Part shown: one piece after another, positions 25,081 through 36,192 of the stretch
Layout of the letters: each line of letters begins with the position of its first letter
Numbering within the stretch: the stretch's first letter is position 1
Assembly: GCF_000003815.2 (NCBI RefSeq)
Contig: NC_049988.1
Span: forward strand, 19,719,335-19,783,334
Direction of reading: 5' to 3'
From: Branchiostoma floridae
Taxonomy: Eukaryota; Chordata; Leptocardii; Amphioxiformes; Branchiostomatidae
DNA length: 64,000 nt
Notes under the pieces: generated by a model
What the model was told of the DNA's origin: nothing
What the model saw: only the letters and a program-made list of their open reading frames with translations
Databases searched by the model: none
Made by a program: the position numbers and the translations under genes

Positions 25081-25800
25081 CCTAGTCCATCGCATTGCTG
25101 GGAACACAATAAAATACCCCCCTAGGACTAAAACGACCCGATCTGGTGGAGCAAGTTTAAATTTGCCACCTTATCCCTGAAGAATTCCAGGGATGGGGCA
25201 GTCACCATCACTGCAGGAAGCAGGTTCCTCTCGTACTGAGGAGCTTCATTACAAAGTACGACAGTGCGTGTGAGTTCCTCGTGCATGGGACACAAGGGTG
25301 TTCCTTACAAAATCTACCTAGTCCATCGCACTGCTGGGGATACAATAAAACAATCCCGTAGAGTTGAAACGACCAGACCCCGGCGGAGTGTACTCGTGCT
25401 GAGGTGTTGCATTACAAAGTACGACAGTGCGTGTAAACTTCTCGCGCATGAGGCACAAGGGTTTGCCTTAAAAAGTCCACCTAGTCCATCGCACTGCTGG
25501 GGAATACAATAAACACCCCCTGGATTGAAACGACCCGATATGGCGGAAATGCTCGCTGGAATTGTGCTGAGGTGTACAAAGTACGACAGTACATGTGAGT
25601 CGCTCGTGCATAGGACACAAGGTTGTGCCGTACAAAATCCACCTAGTCTATCGCACTGCTGGGGAATACAATAAAATACTCCCCTAGGGTTGAAACTAAC
25701 CGATCTGGTGGAGCATGTTTGCTGAAATTGTTCTGAGCTCGAGGTGTTTCATTACAAAGTACGACAGTGCATGTGAGCTCCTCGTGCATGGGACACCAGG
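25081..25800. repeat. About 164-bp tandem repeat, four to five units
   Basis: Units begin at cctagtccatcgcactgctg and carry attacaaagtacgacagtgc and ctcgtgcatgggacaca. Starts are near 25081, 25317, 25481 and 25645; the first interval is longer by an insertion. Confidence 0.92.
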
Positions 25801-26019
25801 GCGTGACTAACATCCCTTTCCAATTACCCGAACCGGCTTTATAATCACTCCAGTGGTGTGGAAGGAAATCTGGTCCTGTAGATTAAGTTTCTGGACAATA
25901 TTTCCGCGCGTCATTAAAATCAGTCACCCATTATTGGGCAAGTTTCATTCACGTTAGTGCATCTGAGGACATTGCTACGGGTAATCATTCGCCCGGATGG
26001 GTTTCCTTGCTAGATGTGT

Positions 26020-26312
26020 AGATGTAGGTTAGACATCCGGGTAATAAGATATGCCAAGAAGCAGTTACTCAAGCAACTGGATATGCCTTAACTTTTGCTT
26101 TCGTTGGAATCCAAATTGTCTTCAGTCTGAATTTGTCTTACAACGTTTTCTAGTGGACATCAAAAATTGTCTTCATTCATAGTTAGAGTATATAAGACCT
26201 GTTTCTTCCAGATCACTTCAGTGTCACTGACAAAAACTGGCGGATTCCAGTTGAAACGTCTAGCCGTTCCAAAACATATCCAGTTGCTTAAGTAACTGCT
26301 TTTTGGCACATC
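26020..26312. mobile_element. MITE-A, near full length
   Basis: Left end ggttagacatccgggtaata and agcagttactcaagcaactg; right end atatccagttgcttaagtaa and ctgctttttggcacatcc. These are inverted to each other, with gaaacgtctagccgttcc inside. Confidence 0.85.
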
Positions 26313-27444
26313 CTTGCTAGATGAGCTTATAAGGTCAACAGCTTGTGCGGGAAACAGATTTTTAATAGCGGTACCTAATTTTTGCCGTTTAGAATAATTG
26401 AATACTAATTGTTTGACAGGATTTTCATCGCTCTCAACAACACTCTTTAATGGATTCAGTACGAATAGGTATACAGGAGGATAGTTTGTGGCCATTGATT
26501 GTCTTTGAGCACGGTCGAAAAGTTGTTTAACGTGTTCTGCACAGCTCCCAACTTCATACGGGGAATCCTTTGCCCGGATGAACTCCAGAGCGTGTGAGTG
26601 ATAACAGATTTTTAATAGCGGTACCTAATTTTTGCCGTTAAGAATAATTGAATATCAATCGTTTAACAGGATTTCATCGCTCTCAACAACAACAGTAAAC
26701 GGATTCCCTTAGAATAGGTGTACAGAAGGAAGGTTTGTGGTCATTGATTTCTTTTGAGCACGGTCGAAAAGTCATTTAACGTGTTTTTCCCATCTTCCAA
26801 CAACAAGGTTTGGACGCCTGCGATCAATGCACTTACAATAGGTTTACAATGGGAAGCCTTGCGCTCTTAGATTGTCTTATCTAAGATAAAAAGACGTCGT
26901 TAAATGGTCTTGTTGGAGCTTTGAATAACCTAGCTTGACCCTTACCACTCCGAAGTAGCCATTTGTAACCCCAATCTGTATTGGTTATGGAGTTTGGCAG
27001 AGAAGGTTAAGTAAGGTCACTTGCAATGAATGAACGCGGAGAAGACGCCGTCACTTTTCCAGTATCTCCACACGATATAAGTCGAGCAAACAAATTCTGC
27101 TAAACCACAGGACTAGACATCTGACCATTCTTTCTCAGGCTTGATTATTTTCACTCCGCGTACCGTAGGTGCGATACGGAGTGAAAATATTGTGTTCGTA
27201 ATGTTTCTTCTTCTTTCAATTTTTCTCCTGTCGCGACCGTTAAAGTGATTCCTCTCCGTCGTTCCTATCAAGGTACAATCCCACGTGCCTGCACAACTGG
27301 TGGTGTATCATCTTCATCCAGTAGAAAATCGAATACAGTGCAATAATTAGTAATTCCTTTGCGTAGTTTCATGTACCACTCACCAGGCCATTTAGCACAC
27401 CCTGCACATCGCTAAACCTATGTGTGTATATATATTCAAAACAC

Positions 27445-27521
<77 letters not shown>

Positions 27522-28940
27522 TACATTTTGACAGAACATATTTGTTAAGAAATTTGGCGTTTATTACAAGTCGCTAAAGCAAAATCGAACCTAGCCTAGC
27601 CGTATTACAGCTCCCGAGTCTCTCCCTTCCTCTCCGTGAGGACAGAAGAGACTCGGAAGCTATAATACGGTTGGATACCACGCTAAATCAAGTCCTTAAC
27701 TTTTTAAAGATCCCACGTCACTGGCACCAGAAACACTGGCAACTGTCCCAAACTAGCTTATCTTACAGTCACACTATTTAGTATGAGACTTTCTCATAAT
27801 AACCTTTTCTGATGACCTCAGTACCCATGTGATTACCTTGCACCATGGAGTTTTGTGAGAGTCTGCAATGATGGATTTAGAGCAAAACAGGATTAATGAG
27901 AGAGTAAATTGAAAACTCGTCCAAGATTACCACTTCATTAAGCGCACAGCAGTTTGGACTTTTATTTGGCAGATACAGCAGAGTAAGCCATGGCCACATT
28001 TATGCTTACATGTACATTTCATTCAGCTGGAAACCCATTAGAAACCTGGGCACTTTTCCAACGCCACGAGATCTCATCGCATAGGATGTTCATTTCCGAT
28101 GGCTGGTAGACAGTTTTTCGGGTCTGAAATTGAACTTTGGAAGATTACAACCAATCCTTGTAGAGGGGAAAATTGCGAAGAGGTTGAGAATTTTTTGTAA
28201 GATTACGAAGCCACCAAAATTGCTACTCGAGGTCTCTTTCATTTGTAGAGGGTCATTTTTCATTTTCGGACCTAAGAACGCCCACGGAAATCCCGACGAA
28301 CGGAAAACTTTCTCGAAACTTTATAATTTTTTTCAAGATCTAAGGAAATTTAAGAGCATCGAGATCATAGGGCACCAAGTTGATGTAGAAGGTCATTTTT
28401 TCACTTTGTAGAAGGTCTTTTTTATTTGCATATCAACACACATCTTGCTATGCCTACGGCCAACACTGTGATAGGAAAACTTTGCTCCAAACTTTATAAC
28501 TTTTTAAAAAGATCGCTACAATTTGCGATCTAAGGTAATTTCAGGACATCAAGATTCTGAACCATCAATCAAGTTGACGGTAAGGAAATTTCAGGACAAC
28601 ATATCACTGGACAGAAGCCTGCGATCAAACTAGCAAAAGCTTTGTACGAAATTTGGCCACTTTCCAAGATCACAGCATCGTAATCATTCAGCACCACGGG
28701 AAGATTCCCGCTGTGCAGAATTGTAAGGCGGGAGTCGGCATAGAAGCGTGGGGTGCTGCCAAATCCTGTGATTAGCCTAAGTCGACATGCTTTGCGGAAA
28801 ATCTGGGAACTCTTCCAACTTCATGTCTAGAATTCTACTTACTGACGTTCGAGCATTACGGAAACTTTTACAATCATTAAAATACTCCTTTCACCACTGT
28901 AGGAGTTGGCATTTTTCTCCTCTCTTTGGACTGAACTGAA
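26313..28940. other. No gene seen; duplications, (CA)n, foldback element
   Basis: A block with acagatttttaatagcggta is duplicated (26350-26510 and 26605-26765). (CA)n spans 27437-27519. The AT-rich block 28100-28620 has internal near-repeats (gaccatc/catcaag lines) and a 93-codon frame with no domain. Confidence 0.55.
27592..27685. mobile_element. Foldback element with TAGCCT ends
   Basis: Arms gccgtattacagctcccgag and ctcggaagctataatacgg are inverted. The same arm sequence appears in the longer hairpin at 37262-37379. Confidence 0.75.
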
Positions 28941-29018
28941 ATTTTGATATCCATGCCATGCACGTACTTTACACAACCGCAAATTAAAAGATACATTTAC
29001 ATTCACGTGTTTCCACAG

Positions 29019-30650
29019 ACGCCCTTAACTCCCCCATGCTTCACCTTGGCTGCCCTCAGTACCCAAAGTTGTGCTTCGAATCAGAAGTCTAAATTACTTC
29101 CTGCTAATGGTCTACAAGGGGTTAGAAATAAAGTTCCCCCCGACACAACAATAAGATTCATTTAAACCACTGTCGTGTATTTCAAAGTGCCATTTGAACT
29201 TTATTGACATGAAATTCGTCTTATAAAGTACGTCGATGTAGGTTAGGCATCCAGGTAATAAGATATGCCAAAAAGCAGTTACTCAAGCAACAGGATATGA
29301 GTTTGGAAACGGCCAGACGTTTCAGCTGGAATCCACCAGTTTTCGTAAGTGACACTGAAGTGATCTGGAAGAAACATGTATTTTATACCCTAACTATGAA
29401 GTATGTAATTTAAGTCACCTCGACAGCGACGTGCTCGAACTTGGTGGCCGTCAGTTTATGCGATTTAAAAACACCCTGTCTTCCCTGAGCCGGGTTGGGC
29501 TGCAGTGTTGTTTTATTTTTGAGATGACTTGACGGCGACGTTTTTTACCTTGGTGGCCGTATGTGTGGGGATTTTATGCGCTTCAAGACCACGAGCGTAC
29601 ACTGTTACAGCGCTGGATTAGGTTGCAGGGTCTATAACACGGCAACATGTTTGACCTTAACATACCTTTCAAAAGATAGATTATGGGCTTTAAGGTCTTC
29701 AGAAATAGGGCGTGGGGTCGGGGTCCATGCTGTAGATTCAGATTTCAGCGCCTTTTCAAGCAATGTTCGGTTTTAAAGCTGACTTTGACGATCACAAACT
29801 TGACCTTGGCAGTCATGTAAAACAGAAAGACGCAATGTTTTAGAACCTTTATACCTGGAATGGCCTCCCTTCTGTTTGTGTTTTCAAAGATAGTACGTGG
29901 GGTCGGGGTTCCTCTTCGGCTCTTATGTGGAGGTTAATGGTACCGATTCAGATTTGAGAGACTTACATGTAATGTTTTGTTTTAAAGCTGACTTTTAGGA
30001 TCACATGTTTGACCTTGGCAGTCATGAAAATGGAAATATGCTATGCTTTAGAGCATGTAAAGTTGGAACGACGCGCTTTTAGTGTGTGTGGTTGATGTTA
30101 AGTTTTCGGATTCATGGCCTCTGAATTTACTTCAAATGACCTTCAATTGACTTTTATGACGGCATGTTTGGCCCCCACAACCCTTCAAAGGGTGGATTAC
30201 CTGCTTTCGGGCCTTTAAAACTAGACCCTCCTCTTTACAAGCACAGGAGGACTCCTAATGATGCGGTGCATGTTGCCAGACTTAAGTTTTCGGAATCTCT
30301 TTACACTTTACCGCGTACAAACACTACATGCTTTCAAGAATGCCATCAACAACGTAGTTACGGTTACAGGGAGGCGGACAGGGATCAGCGCCCCTGCCTT
30401 TGAGGAGTTCACGTCTCTGACCCACACACTCACACAAACATTAAGCAAAGAAGTTAAAAGCGACCACCACCAAACCAAAAGACCCTTGTTTACGTCCGGA
30501 GTCTTCAGCTTTATTGAAGTTGGGCTTGCAAATGAAGAAGACGACTGTTATTCTATTATGAATGACCTTGACGGCGACGTGTTTGACCTTGGGCGCCCTT
30601 TAAATGGACATGTGAACTGCATTAAAACCGTTGTGATTTCCTACTGTCCG
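29019..30650 (+). pseudogene. Row of decayed copies of the GPCR TM3 exon
   Basis: Several segments resemble the start of the intact exon at 30693 (VTLTATCLTLAALSMDR). At 29019, after an intact ttccacag, the sequence reads TPLTPPCFTLAALSTQS. At 29414 it reads VTSTATCSNLVAVS. At 29524 a copy has a one-base loss. At 29631 it reads NTATCLTLTYLSKDRLWAL. At 29779 it reads LTLTITNLTLAVM and then a stop. At 29986 it reads LTFRITCLTLAVMKM, and at 30140 FMTACLAPTTLQRVDYLL. At 30564 the nucleotides run tgaccttgacggcgac and stay nearly identical for about 29 bases before a frame-breaking stop. None keeps the TM4 half or a donor, so they are non-coding remnants. Spacing is about 100-200 bases for most copies, so unequal duplication is likely. 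Convergence with a simple repeat cannot be excluded by eye. Confidence 0.55.
29231..29395. mobile_element. MITE-A, left half
   Basis: ggttaggcatccaggtaata, gccaaaaagcagttactcaa and cggccagacgtttcagctgg are present. The matching right arm is missing. Confidence 0.75.
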
Positions 30651-30692
30651 TGAATTTGTGGAACTTCACCATGTTTTGCTGTGTTATGACAG

Positions 30693-30828
30693 GTGACCTT
30701 GACGGCGACATGTTTGACCTTGGCAGCGCTCAGTATGGACAGGTTCTGCGCCATAGTGCTGCCCATCCGCTCCATGGAGTTCCGCCAGCCCAGGACAGCG
30801 GTGGCCGTCAGCCTCTTCATCTGGATGG
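30693..30828 (+). CDS. Class A GPCR exon: end of TM3, ICL2, start of TM4
   Basis: This internal exon encodes 45 codons plus one base. It reads VTLTATCLTLAALSMDRF, then CAIVLPIRSMEFRQPRTAVA and VSLFIWM. The LSMDRFCAIV segment is the TM3/ICL2 junction, a DRF variant of the E/DRY motif, and SLFIWM is the conserved-Trp start of TM4. The acceptor is gttatgacag and the donor is gg|gtatgtt. Phase 1 at the 3' end fits the next exon exactly, restoring WM-V-SFLLSIP. The protein is a seven-helix plasma-membrane receptor, probably for a peptide. The style resembles the galanin/allatostatin-A/kisspeptin group, but the subfamily is not assigned. The TM1-TM2 exon(s) were not found upstream. Decayed look-alikes of this exon lie upstream at 29.0-30.65 kb. 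Confidence 0.88.
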
Positions 30829-31382
30829 GTATGTTTTCTAACCCTGTAGTACCGATTGTTTCAGATAGGCGGCATTAGTTAGCGGAATGCAACAATCTAT
30901 GAGTTTTTGGTTGGCGAAACGATTTTATAACAAAATTCTTTATGTAAAATAACCAAGAAGGTCATATCCCCTCCCCGTTCACAACCAAGCATTTGCAACA
31001 GTTTTTTGACTGTTTTAAAAACTTTGGTTTTGATTTAAGACTTTTGTTAATCGGAGTGAAACAATGTTAGCCAGGTAACTGACAAAAGAACGTTTATTCT
31101 GTGTGACACCTAGAGTTAAAGCGTCTTGCCGTTTCCTAGGTTTATCCAGTTGCTTGGTCATGTGTAACTGTTGCGTTGCGAATGGTTGTCTTATATTCAG
31201 AAGACTCCTTTGGTGACTAAAAGACAAATATCTAACGTTATCGACATTTTCCAATCGAAACATCGCACCCATGAAAAACTGGCGCTTTCCCTATCGGCAC
31301 ATTCACTTGGCTAGGGTTATCGGTCCAATAGAACTCAGTCGGGCTGTACATGTAGGTTTTCCTACTGACGTCATTTCGTAGC

Positions 31383-31640
31383 AGTCTGCAGTACTACGGT
31401 GTGCAGCTGTGGAACAAGCTTCCCCAGGAAACACGTAGCATGATGAAGTTCAGGACATTTAGGCGCCAATTATACCTAATGGCTTAGAAATGCTATTTTT
31501 TAAAGCAATGTTGTTATTGATTGTTATTGTGTTGTCTATATGTATGCGCATATGCCCAGGATTGCCTGAAAAAGAGATCTAGGCTGACCTGAGTTTTATT
31601 GTTCCTGGTAAAATAAATAAAGTAAAAAAAAAAATGTGAA
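31383..31640 (+). mobile_element. 5'-truncated non-LTR retrotransposon (LINE) 3' end
   Basis: A frame ending at 31487 reads VQLWNKLPQETRSMMKFRTF and then RRQLYLMA-stop, the typical C-terminus of a LINE ORF2 (W-N-x-LP-x-E-x-R...F-[KR]). A short 3' UTR ends in taaaataaataaag and an A-rich tail. It sits in the GPCR intron between 30828 and 31710. Confidence 0.8.
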
Positions 31641-31709
31641 AAGCATTTACTCATCTTAGTTTCAGGTAAAGGTCTATCTTTCAACATTGAAATATTTTCC
31701 TCTCCACAG

Positions 31710-31936
31710 TATCCTTCCTCCTCTCCATTCCCGTGGCCATCGTGCGAGATCTCGTGTCGGTCTCGTGGAAAGGTCACGTGATGGTGCTGTGCCGGGAGCC
31801 TGCCTGGTCGTCTGCGGCTGCGCAGAGTGCCTACGCGCTGTACACAGTCGTCATCACCTACCTGATCCCACTGGTCATCTGCATGGTCGCCTGTGCCTGG
31901 AACGTCCGCCATCTTTGTCGCCGGGCGCGCCTACAG
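31710..31936 (+). CDS. Class A GPCR exon: TM4, ECL2, TM5
   Basis: The 227-bp exon opens after a clear acceptor (ttttcctctccacag) and continues phase 1 from 30828. It encodes TM4 (SFLLSIPVAIV), an ECL2 with a Cys (VMVLCREPAW) positioned for the class A disulphide to TM3, and TM5 (YTVVITYLIPLVICMVACAW) with the TM5 Pro. It ends in the basic start of ICL3 (RHLCRRARLQ). The donor must be cag|gtcggt, which is weak at +3; the alternative gt four bases later (g|gtgata) would break the frame into the last exon. The protein at this point is a membrane receptor core. The upstream intron holds a LINE tail at 31383-31640. Confidence 0.9.
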
Positions 31937-31942
31937 GTCGGT

Positions 31943-32270
31943 GATAAACATCATCATCCTTTATTGATTTCAACAGAGCAGGCATAATAGCAGCCTGAAT
32001 AGCGTTGTAATTTACAACATAACACCGTGTATATACAAAAAGAAACAATATATGAGCAACATCTCCGACAACTAAGTACCATCGTTACTAACTACGTGTC
32101 TACAGTCTTGTTGTACAACTTGATGGCTGTGTGCAGGAAAGAGCTCTGGAGTCTTTTAGTTCTAACTGGGGGGATGGAGAAAGTGTTTTTGTTTCTCAGT
32201 GAGCGTCCCGTGGCAGTTGATCTGGAAGGTGGGACCAGGTCATGTAGGGGATGGGGATGGGCACTGGTTC
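31943..32270 (-). mobile_element. Probable second LINE 3' remnant, reversed
   Basis: On the - strand the end reads aatcaataaaggatgatgat, a short-repeat tail usual for CR1-like LINEs, preceded by ORF-less sequence with cagagctctttcctgc. It begins only a few bases after the weak GPCR donor at 31937. Confidence 0.4.
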
Positions 32271-32555
32271 ATATCCTTATAATTATACATGGGAAACATA
32301 CAAGAAACTAACATAGACAACACAATTCATACGGACTCAAATACTATTACTAATCCCTCCGCTTCCAATACCACATATAGATATATAGGGCGGTGCCTAT
32401 CTCGTTTATCTAAACTCTTTGACCCTTAACTAAGCAAACACAGATACTGCAATATAATCGCATGCATCTCTATATCCCCACCACAATATGAATGTCTCCA
32501 ACATTCTCAAACGAGCTGAATGCTAAGCAGGAAAGAGTTGTGTACGTCGTCGATA

Positions 32556-32723
32556 AATGATAGACATCCAGGTAATAAGATACGCCAAGTAGCAGTTACT
32601 GGAGGGACTGGATATGATTCTGGAAACGGTCAGACGTTTCAACTAGCATCCTAGTGGATGCCATTTGAAACGTCTGACCGGTTCCAAAATCATATTCAGT
32701 TGCCTGAGTAACTGCATTTTGGC
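32556..32723. mobile_element. MITE-A next to the last GPCR exon
   Basis: Left: agacatccaggtaataagat and gtcagacgtttcaac. Right: gttgaaacgtct-like arm tttgaaacgtctgaccgg, then atattcagttgcctgagtaa. It ends about 24 bases before the exon at 32748. Confidence 0.85.
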
Positions 32724-32747
32724 CTAACTATGTGCGTCTTTTTCCAG

Positions 32748-33197
32748 GCTTGTCGCCATGAACACCGCACGTTCCAGACTAGGCGGGTAGCCATGATGGT
32801 TGTCGGGGTGGTGGTTCTGTTCGCCGTCTGCTGGCTCCCCAACAACGTCATGAATCTCTACCTCCTCATGAACCGAGGGTACAACGCCACACCTGCCTTT
32901 TATCGTATCAAGATGGCGGCGCTGTGTCTTAGCTACGCCAACTCTGCCATGAACCCGTTTGTCTACACGCTGGTAGGGGAGAGCTTTCGAAGAAATCTCA
33001 AGAAGGCGCTGAAACTTCGCTGCGGCCGGCAGAGAAAAGCGCCCCCGCGAGGGGCCGTGTCCGTTAGGTACTGCAGCGAGAGAAGTCGTGTCACCTTGAT
33101 GTACAGTAGCAGCTTTCGTTCCAAACGCCGGTGCGATACCATCCAGGAACTCGCTGCAGAGGACAGGTATAAGCGAGGGTCCATCTTAACTGTTTGA
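32748..33197 (+). CDS. Class A GPCR last exon: ICL3 end, TM6, TM7, C-tail
   Basis: The terminal exon has 149 codons plus stop, with acceptor gtctttttccag and phase 0. TM6 carries VVVLFAVCWLPNN with the CWLP motif. ECL3 has a possible N-glycosylation site (YNATP). TM7 reads CLSYANSAMNPFVYTLVG with the NPxxY motif, followed by helix-8-like FRRNLKKALKLRCG whose Cys could be palmitoylated. A basic, Ser-rich tail of about 60 residues ends SILTV. CWLP plus NSxxNP supports a peptide-type rhodopsin family receptor. The three exons together give 270 residues, so roughly the first third of the receptor is missing from this model. The stop is TGA at 33195-33197. The tail matches no PDZ-ligand class strictly (C-terminal LTV could bind class I weakly; this is inference). 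Confidence 0.92.
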   Translation, partial: ACRHEHRTFQTRRVAMMVVGVVVLFAVCWLPNNVMNLYLLMNRGYNATPAFYRIKMAALCLSYANSAMNPFVYTLVGESFRRNLKKALKLRCGRQRKAPPRGAVSVRYCSERSRVTLMYSSSFRSKRRCDTIQELAAEDRYKRGSILTV

Positions 33198-33422
33198 ATG
33201 GCAGAGGTTTCAGTTTTTGGTGCTGAAAATCTGCCCGCTTCAAACGAGAAGTCAGTTTTCGAATTTTTTATTTATTTGCATATTGTAGATTCAAATGTTT
33301 TAGACTAGATCCTTTAGAAAATATGTCCTCAAAGCCTTCTCAATAGTTGTAGGAAGGTTTCAATGTTACGAGTTTCAAAGAATAGGGGCTGATATACTCG
33401 GACAGAAAATTGTGTGTGTATA

Positions 33423-33462
<40 letters not shown>

Positions 33463-33642
33463 TGTGTGTGTGTTCTGTGAGTGTGTGTGCGTATACATGT
33501 CACATGTACTCGCATGTACCGTCTGTTTCAGAAGATGGTAGTAAATAGAAATGTATATGGAGTTGATGAATCAATACTTGTGCTTCACTAGCACTGCTCA
33601 ATTGATACTGTTGACCTACGTGGTTGAAAAATCATAATCATC

Positions 33643-33648
33643 AATAAA
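33643..33648 (+). promoter_or_regulatory. Candidate poly(A) signal of the GPCR gene
   Basis: A canonical AATAAA lies about 450 bases after the GPCR stop codon, in a 3' region that contains a (GT)n tract at 33417-33485. It is the first AATAAA I see after the stop. Use as the actual polyadenylation signal is inferred. Confidence 0.45.
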
Positions 33649-33779
33649 GGAAAATGTTTCCTTAGCATCTCAAATCATATATATTACGATAAACTGTCGT
33701 GTATAGGAATGTAAATTACCTTAGACACAAAATGATATCTAAAAAAGTGGTGAGCTTTGTTGCATAAAATGCTGTATGA

Positions 33780-34223
33780 TAAGCCTGGGTACCATGCGGA
33801 AAGTAGTTTGCTCCGGCGTTCGTTACAATGTTTATACTATTTTTTTTTATATACAGTCGCTTCTGACTCTGACATTCATTAAACACTATACATATATCGC
33901 TTCTCTGCTGTTCTGTCTAGGAACCATGACCACGTTAACGTATGGAATCGTCCAAATTTTTGACACATGCACTGATTGGTCCCCGCACATGAGCGAATTA
34001 AGGAATGGGTTCCAGCGCTCGCTCGAACCGGCGTTCCAACACCAAAAACGCCCTCCATCCGCTTGCGGGAGGGCTTGTTGTCATAGAACGAGTGCTCTAG
34101 AACCTATTCCTTGATTCGCTCATTGACTGACGTTAACACCAAACGGTTTGAATGTGCAGGTCTCCAGACGGATAGCAGAAGCGAACATAGGAGCGAACTA
34201 CTACCCGGATGGTACCCAGGCTA
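33780..34223. mobile_element. TIR element with TAAGCCTGG...CCAGGCTA ends
   Basis: The end aagcctgggtacc is inverted at ggtacccaggct, and agtagtttgctcc pairs with ggagcgaactact. Flanks ctgtatga and ctgtataa agree at 7 of 8 bases. An inner pair (gcgaattaaggaat and attccttgattcgc) is also inverted. No transposase. Confidence 0.78.
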
Positions 34224-34835
34224 CTGTATAATGGAATGGTTGTGTAATATTTATGTGCCTATTGATAGGTGTGTGTTCTAGATGTATTTTTAATCAAGAA
34301 GATTGTACACGAAAACCGTTTTTAATGTTGTATATATGAAAGTAATATTGCCAGAAAGTGCGTTTATAACAACTGCCCGAAGTTTTCGTGTGGTCTGAAA
34401 CACATAAATCATCATCTGTATAAATCATAAACAAGCATTCAAGAATAAGTATTGCAATATCAAAGTTGATGGCGTTTAAATAGATCATCTACTAATTTTG
34501 AATCCAGAAGAAACTGACTGTGATCGCGTTATGTAAGTGTAGGTGTTAAGTATCTCTATTTAGTCATCGTAATACAAAATTTTTGTGACTCTATGTATGG
34601 TATATATCTACAAGAGAACATTAATCCTATCGTGTTTTTCAAGTTTATGAATTCATGAAGGTGTTGACTACATACCGCTGGTTTCAAGTGTAATGTAACA
34701 CTGAACGGAACCCACGGGGACGTTGCCTTGTTGTCAATCAAGGAAGAGGACTCAGTGTATGTTACATCTCTCCTAATAAAAAAGTAAGAATGTATCTTTT
34801 ACAGAATTACTGTTTCCTTTCAGCTAAACGTAATA

Positions 34836-35393
34836 CGAGGGGAAATCAATCAGTTCTCGGCCCCACCCATAAATAACAAGCACAACCCAGATTTTGAAGC
34901 ACAACTTCATAGTATAAAGTATTTTTATTAATATCCTCCGAATTTCAAATCATTGCAGTAATTACTTTGCAGACATTCTTTTTTTTTATTATTTGCAAAT
35001 CAGAAGGTAAGTGGCGAAAAAAACAAGGGTAAATTGTGATAAGGCATGTGTGGGTCGAGTTCCCCATGCCGTTAATTCTTTGTAATTGACAAAAGACATT
35101 GTCAAAATGTTTGATAATGATTATCTTCCTATTTTAAGCAAAAAAGTGGGTGTCTGACGTCCAGCAGCGCACGTTGACGCGCACGCCTCTGGTCGCAGCT
35201 CGATTGTCCACGTTTTTTTTTTTTTTTTAATTTTTCTTCTCCCTCACCTAACGTTACTGGGTGTCGCCTGCAAAGTAATGATCGCAATATTTTGAATTTA
35301 TTCATAGTCATTTTATACATGACATCTATGCTTCGAAATCTGAGTTATACTTATTATTTCTGGGAAGGTCTAGAACTTATTGATCAACCCTTG
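34836..35393. mobile_element. Mariner-like non-autonomous element
   Basis: Flanked by TA on both sides. The ends cgaggggaaatcaatcagtt and aacttattgatcaacccttg are imperfect inverted repeats. No transposase frame remains. Confidence 0.65.
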
Positions 35394-36192
35394 TAGCTAT
35401 TAGTAATGTTTTATAATTGATTGATTTGATTGCTGTGTACATATTGCCTAAAAACTAGGGCAATAAATTAAGTTAAGTTAAGTTAGATTATTCTTGTTAT
35501 TTACCATTACATGGAATCGAAATAAAATGTACTGAGAAAACGAAATAAAGACAATATGTAAGATTTTAGATGTTGAAGTTGTATTGCTAATGGTATCTTA
35601 CTAGAGCAATGTGACAGAGAGGAATACAAGATATAGTCTTCGCACATTGTTTTGTATCTGCGGACGTCATCTGCAAGGCTACAGAGATTGTACTTTTTTG
35701 TGGATCATATGCTTTTGACTTTAAAAATTAATATGAGCGATATATAGATACACATTGATCGACTGTTTGGTATTCTGTGTATTGTGAGCACTATGTCGAT
35801 AATCAGGACATATAAAGCTTTGAACTTTGTGTGTGGTAAGTTAAAAGGCAAAGTTTAAAGACCTCCTGCCACTGATTACCCACAAAGTGTTCGTGATGAG
35901 GCGTATTTACCGCTTGTCGATTTAAACGCAATCCTGCTCAACCAAAATCGTAAGCACACACAGTCACACACACACATACACAAACACATACACACACTGA
36001 CAAACGCCCCCTTGCGAAGAATGAGTGCATCACATACACCTACCCAAAATATCAACACGTGAATGAGATATCGTTATATTGATGTCATGGTATCAACAAT
36101 CAAAAATAACAAAACATTAGAACGAGTTTTAACCGATGCATAGCAACTATCCAGCACAAAGCACAGTCTCCATCTCCGATTGTAGTAGACTA
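35394..36192. other. No gene seen
   Basis: AT-rich sequence with a short (AAGTT)n at 35473-35490 and a CA-rich tract at 35950-35998. Confidence 0.5.

Noticed and set aside
28130-28411. 93-codon + strand ORF
   Set aside because: No domain, no splice context, and it lies in a block with internal near-repeats.
31514-31912. 132-codon - strand ORF over the GPCR exon
   Set aside because: It is the antisense shadow of GPCR exon 31710-31936 and the LINE tail.
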